Shown: in pieces, positions 46,245 through 57,102 of the stretch
Layout of the letters: every line of letters begins with the position of its first letter
Position numbering within the stretch: position 1 is the stretch's first letter
Origin: Allomyces macrogynus ATCC 38327
Taxonomy: Eukaryota > Blastocladiomycota > Blastocladiomycetes > Blastocladiales > Blastocladiaceae
Length of the DNA: 64,000 bases
Direction: 5' to 3'
Assembly: GCA_000151295.1 (NCBI GenBank)
Contig: GG745331.1
Coordinates: 1,619,417-1,683,416, forward strand
The notes under the pieces: generated by a model
The model's database searches: none
Seen by the model: only the letters and a program-made list of their open reading frames with translations
Told to the model about the DNA's origin: nothing
Program-made: the position numbers and the translations under genes

Positions 46245-46830
46245 TTTGCTGGTGGTGGCAGGGTTGCGCGGTGACGAGCAGCAGGACGGGGAAGGAGAGC
46301 AGGCCAAGTCGGGTCGACAAGCGCAAATGGCGGTGGCGAGATTCAGCAGCTTCAACGTGAACACGCGTGGTTGTGTTAGTTGTCGGTGGTTGTTGTGCAA
46401 GACGAAAAATCAAGCGGGAAAAGCAGGAAAGCGACCAGAGATAATCAAAAGCGACTCAGAAAAACAGAAAAACAGGTGCGAAATTGCAACTTTGTTGCGT
46501 GGGAAGAGCGCACGTGCTGTCTCCGTCACACACCGACAGCTTTGACAGGCTCTTAGATCAACCTTGCCCCCTCTCCGCAAATCTCGTGACCGCGACGCGC
46601 TTGGTTCCGCCAGCTGGAATCGTCGTCATCTTCGCCATCCTCGCCATCCTCGCCATCCTCGCCCAGCTCATCGACTGTGATCACGACGACTCGGCCAGCA
46701 ACCGCTCGTCTGGATAACACGACTGCCCGCAGCCTGCGCACACACAACGCTTGATCCAGCAATTCGAGCCAGCGAGTCCACGACCGCCAACCGACGAGCA
46801 CCCCGACATCATCCAACCCGACCCGTCACC
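46245..46830. promoter_or_regulatory. divergent promoter between COX9 and UCHL5-like gene
   Basis: A 586-bp spacer between divergent ATGs. It has an ATCCTCGCC tandem repeat near 46637-46665. No TATA box was recognised. Confidence 0.4.
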
Positions 46831-47231
46831 ATGGAAAACGGCAATTGGACCCTCATTGAGAGCGACCCTGTACGGTCCACGTTTGTGCATGCGGTGGTTA
46901 CTGTTCCGGCGTGCGCCTGGTCGCCAGCAAATGGCCGTGATCAGGTCAATGCTTGCGAGCAGCACGCGCGCGACGTTGCCAACCACGTCGCTAACACCTT
47001 CGCGCCGTCGCGCACCACGCTCTCCCTCTCTAGGGCGTCTTCACGGAACTGATCCGCGCGATCGGCGTGCAAGGTCTCGAAGTCGAGGAAGTGTGGGACC
47101 TCGAGTCCTACCAGGCAACGGCCGGCACCGAGATTTTCGGCTTCATCTTCCTGTTCAAGTACGACTCGTCGCTGCAGGGTGGTCGCCAGCCTGTGCCGTG
47201 GGACAATGTGCCCAACGTGTTTTTCGCGAAC

Positions 47232-47263
<32 letters not shown>

Positions 47264-48182
47264 CATCCTATCGGTCTTGCTCAATGCGCCCGAGTCGGTG
47301 CAGCTAGGCAACGAATTGACCGAGTTCAAGGCGTTCACGAGCGAGTTTGACCCGGAGGTGCGTACCCGCCATTTCCTCGCTCTCGGCACGCCCGCTCACG
47401 CTCCCATCGACTCGTCTGTAGCTCAAAGGCCTCGCCATCACCAACTCGGACACGATGCGCAATGCGCACAACAGTTTCGCGCGCGCCGACCCGTTTGTCA
47501 ACGAGAACCCCGTGCCTGACGAGGACAAGGAGGACAATTTCCATTTTGTCGCCTACATTCCGAAACACGGCACCATCTACGAGCTCGACGGTCTGCAGCA
47601 AGGGCCGATCATTGCCGGCCAGTACGACCAGGCGAACCCACAGTCGTGGGTGCAACACCTGGTCCCGGCAATTCAGGCGCGGATGGCACAGTTTGCCGGC
47701 ACGGAGATTCGGTTCAATTTGATGGCCGTGATTGGGTCCAAGCACGAGCAGCTGCAGGCAACGGTGCGTGGCTTGGTGTTGCGTCGAGATAATGGATCGA
47801 GCATGGTTCTGACTTTGTCCACGTAGATTCAATCGCTCGAGCAGCAAATGGCGCATCTCGACTTAGCCGACCCGACCCGCAACATGCTCGAGCAGGAGCG
47901 GTCCATGGCCATGAACCAGCTCGTCGTCGAGCAAGAAAAGGCCGAGCGGTACAGGGTACGCTGCGCTGTTTCGATCATCCGACACGACGAACAGCGGTTC
48001 ACTCACGCTTCTTGTCGTTCTTGTAGCGCGAGAACCTGCGCCGCCGACACAACTACCTGCCGTTCGCACTCGAGCTGCTCAAGCAAATGGCGCGGCAGGG
48101 CGTGCTCGACCCGGCCATTGCCAAGGCCAAGGAGGACAAGAAGGCCAAGATTGCCGCACATTTTGCCAAGAAGGACAGCTGA
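46831..48182 (+). CDS. UCHL5: ubiquitin C-terminal hydrolase UCHL5/UCH37
   Basis: Five exons (46831-46869, 47034-47357, 47422-47763, 47827-47955, 48027-48182) join in frame to 329 aa, the same length as human UCHL5. The peptidase C12 triad is visible: Cys about 86 in QVINNACATQA, His about 162 in DNFHFVAYIP and Asp about 177 in YELDGL. The C-terminal ULD-like helix (RRRHNYLPFALELLKQMA) and a Lys-rich KAKEDKKAKIAAHFAKK tail match the proteasome (Rpn13)-binding end. UCHL5 trims ubiquitin chains at the 19S proteasome or, with NFRKB, at INO80. The gene is intact, although it lies between two damaged loci. Confidence 0.95.
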
Positions 48183-48374
48183 TTATTGTCGGCTCTTGGA
48201 ATGCGCGCGTGATACACACTTGACAACCGACCGCAGTATATGATTTTGTTTTTAATTTCGGCTCTGTGCGGCTTGCTCTCTCATTCACTTCCAAACTCGC
48301 GCCGTCGGTGGCACACAAAACCAAAATTTCTTTTCGTCAAAGCCGAGCAAAAAACACACCACGCTCAAATCAAA

Positions 48375-51300
48375 TCAAAAGATGGTAAAATACGGATTGA
48401 ACTCTTCCTTGGCCAACGCACTGAACGGGTCCTTCTTTGGCGCTCTCGGCGATCGCGACGACGCCGGTTTCGCGACCTTCGACTCGTCCGAAATCGCCGT
48501 CGACTTGGCCCGACTGCTGTTACAGCTCGAGGTCCGCTCCCCACTACTGCTGCCCCCACGCTTACTCCCAAGCGCCTTCCGTACGAGCTCGGCCTCATCG
48601 CGGCCCACAAACTCGTTGAGCCCGCTCTTAAACGACGAAAGGTCCGGCTTCGACTGGAGCAGCAGCCAGATCGCCGTGTGCTCGGTGCGCAGGCCCGTCG
48701 TGGGTGGAGGCGTCGACGGGGAAGGCGACGCGGTGGGGACCGAGGTTTGCGGCGCGGTCGCGGGCTCCAGCAGGACGTTCTCCTTGGCGAGAAGCTTGCA
48801 GAGGTCGAGCGACTCGCCCGGTGGCAATGGAATCGAGTTGGTCGGCGTGATGCACGGGTCGGTCGGTTCCTTGCAGGTACTGGTCGACGTCGACGGCCGA
48901 GAAGAATGTGCAGCTCTGCTGTTTGGCATCTAACGAGTGAGTCGGCATCGCGACCAAACGACGCTCTGCACAGCAAAACAAGCGTACCAGAGACAAGTCG
49001 TCGAACCCGAGCCGCGACGCAAACATGACGCGCGTCCACAGGTTACTGATCTGCAAGCCATGGCAGTGCGGTACTTGTCCTCGTCACGCACGAGGTACCG
49101 AATCTCGTCATGGATCGTGAGCATGAGTCGCGCCTGCAGCTGGTACTTTTCGATCAGGTAATCCATCGACGCGATCAGCAGGTGCAGGTAGTCGACGCCC
49201 GACGACTGCACGACCCAGTTGATGCGACTCGTCATGAACTACCGAGGGTCAAAACCAATACACGACGCACGCAAGAGACGATTGAGCACGCACCTCGCTC
49301 CCGCAATTCACCTTCATCAGCGAATTCGGGATCTGGCACCCGAGCACGGGGGTTCTCGGGTCGGCCGAGTGCGCAATCGCCTCGATCGAGTTAAACATGT
49401 AGCTCTCACGCCCGTCCACTCAGTACTCAAACGGCGGCGTGACCCCGTCGATCTTCATGCGCCGCTTCAACCCCTTGGACTTCTCATAGAGCGTCTCGGC
49501 CTTTTGCGTGGCCACTTCCGTGGGCAGCATGCGGTTATGCTGCGTGAGCAACCCCGTCGCAAACGCGACGCCCGCACCGTAAATCCGCGCATGGTTAAAC
49601 TGCTTGGCCTGGTCGCGCGTGATCCACAAGATATTGGCCGTGACCGAATGCAAGTCAGCCGCGTCGGTTTTCGTCCCTTGAAGCGTCATCCACCCGAGCG
49701 CCGACGCACCGTGCAACCCAAACTGCGTGTCCCCCATAGCGCTGGAAATCCACAATTCCTCATAATCCACATCGGCACCGACGAGCGCCCACCCGGGCGG
49801 CGCCTCGACGTACCGCTTGAAATCCGACCCAAGCGGCGTCTTTTTCGCGTTACTCGCCGTCAACCACGTCGATTCGACCGCGCGCCGCGTGATCGTGCCC
49901 ATGGCCTGCAGTTTCGGCAAGATGATGCCCCACTCGTGCTGCGCGTTGCGCGGGATTCCGTCGTCGAGATCCACGTCGCGGCCCCAGATGACAAACTGCG
50001 ACGTGATCCGCTCGGCGGCCGAAATCCAGTAGGAGCACTGCATTTGCAGCTGGAGCGCGCGCTTGGCCTCGCCGCGGTCCGCCGTGATTGTCGCGTTCTC
50101 AATAAAACGGCACAAACGACAAGGAGAACGGGTTGCCCGTATTGCCCGTATTGCCTGCGTCGCCGTCCTTGTGCGGGAGCTCGAAAAACTGGTACTCCTT
50201 GGTGATCCACGGCTCAAACTGCAAGTAGTCGTTGGTCTCCGGGCTAAACTCGACGTGCGTCGAAATCTGCTCGTGCTCAGCCTGCTTGTCGGCCGCGACC
50301 ATGTGGCGCCACTTATGCGCTTCCGCAAAGACGAGCGGATGGCCCGCCCATTTCAGCTCGAGCAACAACGGCGCGACGCGTTTCCGCTGCGAGATCACGA
50401 CCTGTTTACTTGGCGGGTCCCACAGGTCCCTGAACCATTCCGATTAATTCGCGAGTTTTTGGTTCTTGGCCGGCACGCCCTTTTTGGTCACGCGCAATGG
50501 TTTCATTTCCCAGCTGAGTAGTCGCAGCCACGGGTTCTGGATCAGCGCCTCCATGTTGAGCGAGAGGGTCTCGGGCAAGTAGGACGATAGCGGGTAGGGG
50601 CCCTCGGGCGGTAATCCGTTCCAGGTCCGTGCCTGGGAGGTATCAATGTACCGCGCGATCGCGTCGTGCGTGAGCGCCAGGAGCGCCGAATCGATTTCCT
50701 TGGCCATGTCGGCGACCATCGTCTCGCAGTCGGAAATAACTGGCGCTACCTGGTCGTCACAGGCAAAAAGCACGAGCCCATCTTGGCCATCCCGAGGAAA
50801 CTGATCGGGCGCGGGCATTTCTTGCGGAACTGCGGGAAGACGGCACGGAACACGTCGGCGGTCGCGACGACGTCGGTCGCGCAATAGTTCATGAGTTCCT
50901 GGAAGGCCTCTTGGATCTCGACGGGCAACTCGGCCGTCATGAACGTTTCGCGCACGTCCTTGGGCAAGTCGCGGCCGATGTAGGACTTGGCCGTGGCCGC
51001 CAGCGAAATGGCCGTCGAGTGCGGCACCCATCGCGGGATCCGGGCGGCGTTGCCGCGCGTCACCTTTTCGTACGTCGGCCGCTGCTGCGTTGACATGCCG
51101 TTCGCTGCGACGTGCAGCGACAACGTATCGATGAGCACGTTCTGCGTGCCTTCGAGCCGGTACTCTTCAGCAATCACCGTGGCGTCGTACCCGACATTGT
51201 GCCCAATAATGCATTTCGCGCACGGACCCATGGGGATCAGGGTTTCGGGAATCGGCATGGTCGCGTTCGTGTCGAGCACCCACGGCGAGACCCACGCGTA

Positions 51301-52033
51301 CCACGCGGTCGCGGACCGCGCCGTCGCGAGGCACGGGTGATGCCCGAGTTTCACGACCACCTCGATATCAAACACGAGCAGGTCCTCGTCCGGGTACGGC
51401 ACGACCGTCGCGTTCCTGTGAGCGTCGTATCGCGTCTACCCGGTAATGCAAGATCCAGTTTGCCGGCATCGGCGGGTCCGGGTCGATGCGTGCGAGGTAG
51501 GTATCAAGAATACCGAGCATCGGCTGCGCAAACTTGTCGCCAAGCGCGCGGAAATGGTCCTCGATGGTTGGACCCAGCAATAGCGGGAGTGTCATGTCGG
51601 CTTCGGGCAACAGCGTTGATTTCGAGATATCGAGTCCCCAGAATTCGAGGTGGTCGTGCGAGATGCGCATGTGCCGCGGGTCGGCAGTGCGCGTCGTGCC
51701 CGGGAATCGTTGTCGGTGCAGCGCCGGCGAGAGCATTTGGATCTCGAGCGGGTTCTTCGTGTCACTGGGGGTGGTCGTCGCGACCGTGAATCAGTGGACG
51801 TTGGCGAGGCGTATGCAGGGAATAGGGCGGGAATGGATCTTACGTTGGTCGTCTGGTTTCGCCGTCGTCGTCTCCTGCACTGTTGCGAGCGTGCGTCTCG
51901 ATGCCGTGATCCATGCTGCCGATGGTGCTGCGGGCCGTCCTCGAGTGCGCAATTCATGGGAGCAGGAACTTGACAGCGTGCGAGTGCATCGTGACCTTGC
52001 TGGAGCCAGTGTCGAGAGGAGCCTGGAGACCAT
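48375..52033 (-). pseudogene. mitochondrial DNA polymerase gamma (MIP1/POLG), decayed
   Basis: Family-A polymerase gamma is recognisable throughout: presequence MVSRLLSTLAPARSR, NPLEIQMLSPALHRQ, PYPDEDLLVFDIE (exonuclease I), IIGHNVGYD (exo II), NYCATDVVATADVF (exo III), GADVDYEELWISSAMGD (pol A), DQAKQFNHARIYGAGV (pol B), [11 protein letters not shown] (pol C) and CTFFSAVDVDQYL. It replicates mtDNA in functional form. The reading frame is broken repeatedly. In-frame stops occur at 51437-51439 (GW position of GWTRY), 50746-50748 (TTR*RQLF), 50444-50446 (LAN*SEWF) and 49420-49422 (FEY*VDGRES). Frameshifts occur next to 51437, just after 50746, near 50102 (extra T), near 49056 (missing base before LQISNLW) and near 48873 (before KEPTDPC). 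No intron set repairs these, so this copy is very probably non-functional. Confidence 0.85.
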
Positions 52034-52415
52034 GATGCTGGGACCGGATGCCGACGGATGCTGATCATGCGCGACGCTGGTCTACGCAAATTGGTTCGAG
52101 CTCTTGGGAAATCGGCTGATATAGGTTGCAGCAACAACGCCCACCCATGGGTGTGCGGATCAGAGCAGCTAGATATAAATGGCGCTGGGTCAAGCAGGGG
52201 CGGTCGGCCGTCAGTGATCAAGGCAGATCAAAGCGGCAGAGTGCGGTGCATCACACCGACTGACTTGGACCGCTGTCAGCTCCATCAGCCCGTCGGGTTT
52301 GGGAAACGTCTGACTCGACCAAATCTGGCTTGCTTCGTTCTGATTCCATTTGCGCAATTACGTCCAACACCTCTCGCCACCCCGCACACCACTCCGCGCA
52401 ACTGCCCGCACCGTC
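52034..52415. other. intergenic between polymerase gamma locus and NSE2
   Basis: A 382-bp divergent spacer holding the NSE2 promoter. An atataaat box near 52172 could be a TATA element for either direction. Confidence 0.4.
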
Positions 52416-53406
52416 ATGTACCCGAATGCAAGCAACTACGGCCGCGGCCACCGCGGCGCGACGGGCGCCGCCCCACGACTCGAACCGCAGCGGCTCGCTG
52501 ATTTTGCCTCCGAGAACCAAGGCAGTCTCCTGCACGACTATGACAAGGTAATTGCCGAAATGGAACAGGCGATTGAGTTGGTCACGTCCGTGGCCGAGGA
52601 CTGCGAGGAAAACGGGTTTGAAGACCAGGTCAAGTCGCTCTGCGAAGATATGCCGCAATATGATACGATGCGACACCGGCTGCAGCATGATCAGGAGGCG
52701 CTGCGGCAGTTGGTCCAGGGGTTGATCAATGGACAGAGCTATGATGTATGGCCGTGACGCTATTTCTGCGGTGATCTGGATGAGACGACTGATACGGTAG
52801 TGGTCGAATGTTCTAAGTCGGAAAAGGCGCTGACGGAAGCGTTTGAGACGGCGCTCAGGAAGCAACTGCGCGGCGACACGGAACCGACGTCGCAGCACCA
52901 GTTTCGCGAGCGGATCTACGTACGACCCATCATTCGATTCGAACCGAGTTGCCCTTTTCTGACTTGCTCTCGGCTGGTGAATAGGGCGTCAAACAAAACC
53001 CGGACTACGCGCCGCCACTCGGCGACGACGACGACCTGGTGGTCGTCAGCGACCGGCTCGAAGACTTTCGGTGCCCGATCACAGGCCGTACCATTGACGA
53101 CCCGCTCAAGTCGAAAGTGTGCAACCACGTCTACGAGGCCGAGGCGATTCGCGGGTTCATTCGTGACGCGACGCGACGGCGCGAGCAGGCCGAGTGTCCG
53201 ACAACGGGTACGTGCTGTTGGGGGGGGGGGGGGGGCATAAATTGCTGGGAACGAGACTGACGACTTGACGTTGGCTTGATGAATTAGGATGCAACAAGAT
53301 TCTTAGTCTCAGTGATCTCGTCAAGGATGCGGGCGTCGAGCGCAGGCTGCGCCGGTACCTCACGCAGCGGCAGCGCGACGAGGAAATGGAGTACGAGGCC
53401 TTGTAA
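52416..53406 (+). CDS. NSE2: SMC5/6 complex SUMO E3 ligase Nse2/Mms21
   Basis: Four exons (52416-52745, 52785-52919, 52985-53207, 53288-53406) join in frame to 268 aa. The N-terminal two-thirds is helical (HDYDKVIAEMEQAIELV; TMRHRLQHDQEALRQL), as in the Smc5-binding part of Mms21. The C-terminus has an SP-RING: CPITGRTIDDPLKSKVCNH, then CPTTG and CNKILSLSDL, with the usual single zinc site Cys/His spacing. Mms21 attaches SUMO to DNA repair and kinetochore proteins. The first intron is only 39 bp and the third contains a 16-bp G run (53220-53235). It is intact next to the broken polymerase gamma. Confidence 0.92.
53220..53235 (+). repeat. 16-bp poly-G tract in NSE2 intron 3
   Basis: Sixteen consecutive G lie twelve bases into the intron. 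It is a candidate G-quadruplex in the nascent RNA and also a place where sequencing is unreliable. Confidence 0.9.
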
Positions 53407-53531
53407 AAATCCAGCCACCCCGTTATGTTGTTTTGGTGAAAGGGCGTGTTCAAAATGTAAAAGGTTGGTTGGTTGGTTCCAAGTTCATGTTTCTGTCCCG
53501 GTATCCACACACCTTCCCCACCTCACCTCGT

Positions 53532-54423
53532 TCACTGCGCTCGCAGGCACTCGATGGCCGCGGACGACGCGGCCAACGACTTGCCCGAGAAGAGCGCCTC
53601 GGTCAAGATCTGTGTCGTCAGGTCATGCAGCCACTGGCGCTGTTCCTGCGTGAGTTGCGGTTCTGGGACAGGCGCCGAGCACGAGGCCTTGATCGAGTCG
53701 AACCGCGATTCGATGCTGGTGCGATGGTGCCGCAAGTCTTCGCGCGCGCCAGTGAGCGATTGCTACGCATGTGTGATGAGCAATCAGTGCCCCGCACCTC
53801 GCGCATGAGCGAAACGGAACGAGCGAACGTACATAGAGCAGCGCAATCTGATGCGCCATGTACTTGTGGTTCGCCAACTGCACGTCCTCCCGCAACTGCA
53901 GCGCCAGCGCGACCACCTGGTTCAAGATCGTCATGTGCCGCAGTTCCGGCTTGCTCGTCACGGCACTCGCTGGTGCCGGGCTCATTTCCGCGACGCGCGG
54001 GAACGTTGCCGACAACCCTGCCGCGCCTAAAATGGCCTTGACGTCGGTTAGCCCGCCGAGCGCGCGCGACGACGCGAGCACGGCCGCGTCGAGCTCGTGT
54101 CGTAGCCGTGCAACGTCGTCGTCGTTGGCGGCGAGCGACTCGGGCGTAGACGTCGGGGAGGTCGCGAGTTGCGCGCGCTTGGTCAGGCACAGTTCGAGAA
54201 CGTGCAGACGGCGCAGGAGGTCGGCCCAGGCGAGACGGCGCCGTTCCGAAGAGGACTCGAAGATCGAGTCGTGGATCGCGAGTGCGACTGAGGAAGCGCG
54301 TCGGATCAGAGCAAAACCAAACGCCGGATGCGAGCAGAGCAGAGCGTACGTACCGGCAGCCGATGGGGATGCGGGCACCGTGGCCAGCGGCGTGCTCTGC
54401 ACGAGCGAGCTCATGGCCACCAT
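53532..54423 (-). CDS. unrecognised mostly helical protein
   Basis: Two or three exons on the minus strand. The ATG is at 54423 (MVAMSSLVQ) or 54414. A probable intron (GTACGTACGC...CTCAG, ending at about 54283) gives PSAAVALAIHDSIF. A clear phase-0 intron then joins HQIALLY to QSLTGAREDLRHHRTS, and the stop is at 53532. The protein is helical and charged (DSIFESSSERRRLAWADLLR; RLRHELDAAVLASSRALG; ILNQVVALALQLRED; SRFDSIKASC; LTQEQRQWLHDLTTQIL). No TM, zinc or catalytic motif was seen. It could be a small complex subunit (for example of a kinetochore or Mediator type), but I do not recognise the family. Confidence 0.6.
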
Positions 54424-55252
54424 GGTCACGGAAACGGGGACGTGACGAGATCAAGGTGCGGTCGGTTCACGGGGCGCACGGGCAGCGTGTGGCTGGTACT
54501 CTCCACCGTCGTTGTCGATGCTGCTGGAGGCGGTTGGTCGTCTGGACTCGTGGAGACCAGAGCACTGTGCTGACGTGTGCCGGATGTTTGGCAGTCGAGC
54601 GAGCGCGTAGGTCGCGCTAGTGCGATCGAAGAGCGGCACGCGCGGTCGAGCAGTGCCGAGCGGTTGAATGCACGCAGTCCGGCTGCGTGCGGGTCCAAGT
54701 GGATGGTTGTTGAGGGCGGGTCGAAGAGCACGAGATGGGGTTGCAGACGCGGATGTCGAGGATGGGAGCGAAGCAGCAAAGCAGCAAGAGGCCGCAGCTG
54801 CACGACAGAATGAACGACACGTGATCGCGACGCCTTCATGGACCCACCATCTGCACGTTCCCTGCTTCGTCGACTTGCTGATCTCGTTCTCTCAACGTGC
54901 CTTTGCTCCGTCGTGATCGTCGACGCTGGTGACGCTGGGGCCAGACGGGGGCACTGTTTTGGCGACAAACCGGACCCGGTGCAGGCCTGTCATTCAGCAA
55001 TACTGTTGTCACTCATTGGTTTTCATTGCTTTCAGCAGCGCACGCGGCGAACCAAGAACACGAGATGCAAGCGGCCCCGCGGCGGAAACAAGACTATCAA
55101 CCATGGGGCCCACCCGCCAAGAAACCCAGAATATAAAATCCAAGCGCGGGCCAGCCCACAAACGAAATCTCGGGTCCAAACGAACTTTGGCGCTCCTGCA
55201 GTGCCATTCCGCACTGCCAACGCCCCTGCTACACGCCGACAACAACGCGCCC
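54424..55252. other. intergenic, 830 bp, nothing recognised
   Basis: The sequence includes the promoter of the unrecognised minus-strand gene and the 3' flank of the CBS gene. Open frames on both strands lack protein features. Confidence 0.35.
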
Positions 55253-56609
55253 TCACGCGAGCACGCGCAGAATATCGGTCATCGACACAACCGAGATGGG
55301 CGCCTGGAAGTTGGCCGCCTGCGGGTTCTGCTGGGTGCACCACACGCGGTGCACGTGCGTGACAATCAGCAGCCGCAGCACCTGCGCGAGCAGCGCGTGC
55401 GCCGACACTTGGATGACCGGCACGATGTCCTTGCCCGCGTTCTCGAGCATTTGACGAGTCTAAAGACGAGAACGTGGCACAGGTGAGACATATATGCCTC
55501 CAACGCGAAACAACAGGCATTGAAAAAACGCAATCCGTACTTTGACCTTGTTGATAAACTGCGAGCACGGCTCAAACAGAATCCCGTACCGCAAGTGGCG
55601 CATAATGTGCTTGACGTCCGAAGCCGAAATGTTCCCGAGCAACCGGTCGGTCCCATCCACAATCGCGACCGACGAGACGCGGTGCGTGTGCATGGCCTGC
55701 AGCGCGTCAACGACGGGCTGGAACGCCGTCACATGAATGATGGGCTTGGGGTTCGACAAGTGCAGGTCGGCCAGCTTGAGCTTGACAATCGCGTCGAGCG
55801 GCGCCTCCTTTTCGTGCTCGGAAATCCATCGAATCATATCCGACTGCGTCAGGATGCCGACATGCGTCTTGGATTTCGGGTCGTCGGCGGCGGAAATCAC
55901 GATCCGGTGGATGCCCGTCGCGAAAATCGTCATGGCCTCGTCGAGCGTCGCGGTCGACGGCAGCGCCGTGTAGGGGTCGCGCTGTGCCAGGTCTATTTTG
56001 TTTCGACAAACGCGCAGGTCAGCTCTAGCAAAGCAGTGACGCGGTTCTGGAGACTGGGGAGGGATCACGCACCGGAAATGTACGACACGGGCACGGGGCG
56101 CACTTGGCGAATGCGCGAGACAATCTCGGAAATGGCTGGGCCCTCGGGCGTGTGCGCCGGCTTCTTGGCGACGGTTGCCGGCGACTCGGACGCGGGCGAG
56201 AGCGGGCCGAGCTCAGCGTCGAGTTCCTGCCAGACCGACTTGTTGGCCTTGACAAGCGTGACGACCTCGAAATAGTGCGCAAAGAGTCAGAAAACGAGGG
56301 CGCAACGCGTCCGATCACAAGCTCCAGCCAAACACGTACATATTCGACCAGGTCGTGCATGGTCACCATGCCAATGTATTCTTGGCGCTCCTCGTCAAAG
56401 ATAGGCGCAGCGTTGATGTTATGTTTGACCAGCTGGTCAAACGCGTCCTCGACGGCCATACTCGACGTGACGGTCACGACCGTGGCGGTGCCGGCCTTCC
56501 AGTGCGACTTGAGAATGGCCGTGACGGGCGTGCGCTGCCACGCGGCACGCAGCGCTGCCTGCTGGTCGGCGGTCAGTGGCGAGGCCGGCGCGGGCGAGCT
56601 TGTGGCCAT
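55253..56609 (-). CDS. four-CBS-domain protein (AMPK-gamma/Sds23-like)
   Basis: Four exons join in phase (EYVVTLVK, YISDLAQRD, KVKTRQMLEN). Four CBS units can be traced: ATVVTVTSSMAVEDAFDQLV...IGMVTMHDLVEY; ALPSTATLDEAMTIFATG...VGILTQSDMIRWI; IHVTAFQPVVDALQAMHTHRV...GNISASDVKHIM; and VIQVSAHALLAQVLRLL...ISVVSMTDILRVL. Tandem Bateman modules of this kind bind adenine nucleotides, as in AMPK gamma (Snf4) and Sds23/Moc1. Extra Pro/Glu-rich sequence lies between CBS1 and CBS2 (LGPLSPASESPATVAKK). I cannot decide between a true gamma subunit and an Sds23-type regulator. It is intact. Confidence 0.85.
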
Positions 56610-57102
56610 GGTGAGGTGGTTGGTGGTGTTGGGGGTGGGGTGGTCGTGGGAAGGCCACGGGCGGATTTGCTGCTGGGGGCGGACGGTGCACGACGCGTTG
56701 CTGGCAGTTGCGGGCAGTTGCACGGCGTTCAGGACAGATCAGGACGCGTTCGACACTGGTAGTTGTTGCAGTCCGAGAAGATGTGGACGTGGGACTTGGT
56801 GGATGTTGGAGACGGTTGTTGTTTGTCGGTCGGGGCTGCGCTCTTTTTGGGGGACGCGCAGACGACCGCACGACGCGCTCTGGCGCCTGCCACTGTGCCT
56901 GTGCGACCCTCAACAACGTTTTTGCCAGCCTGGTGACGAGGAATGACCGCTGACAGGCAAGCGAAATGTTCGAGAAAGGAAAATGAAAAACACGATCAAA
57001 ATCCTCCCACAACGACCAGCACCGGCGCTACGACAACTAATTCGGCGTTGCGCGCCAAACTCGGGTCTGCAGCGCAGCGATACGGCACCGCGACGCGCCC
57101 AA
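56610..57102. other. intergenic between CBS gene and U1A-like gene
   Basis: About 490 bp between the CBS gene start and the 3' end of the U1A-like gene, both on the minus strand. No gene is supported. Confidence 0.35.

Noticed and set aside
49219..50205. 328-codon plus-strand ORF
   Set aside because: Antisense to polymerase gamma; Arg/His-rich without motifs. The pseudogene on the other strand explains the open frame.
51402..51440. A 24-bp GT...AG intron to explain the stop in polymerase gamma
   Set aside because: Far shorter than other introns here and its splicing gives the wrong phase; a Trp-to-stop change plus frameshift explains GWTRY better.
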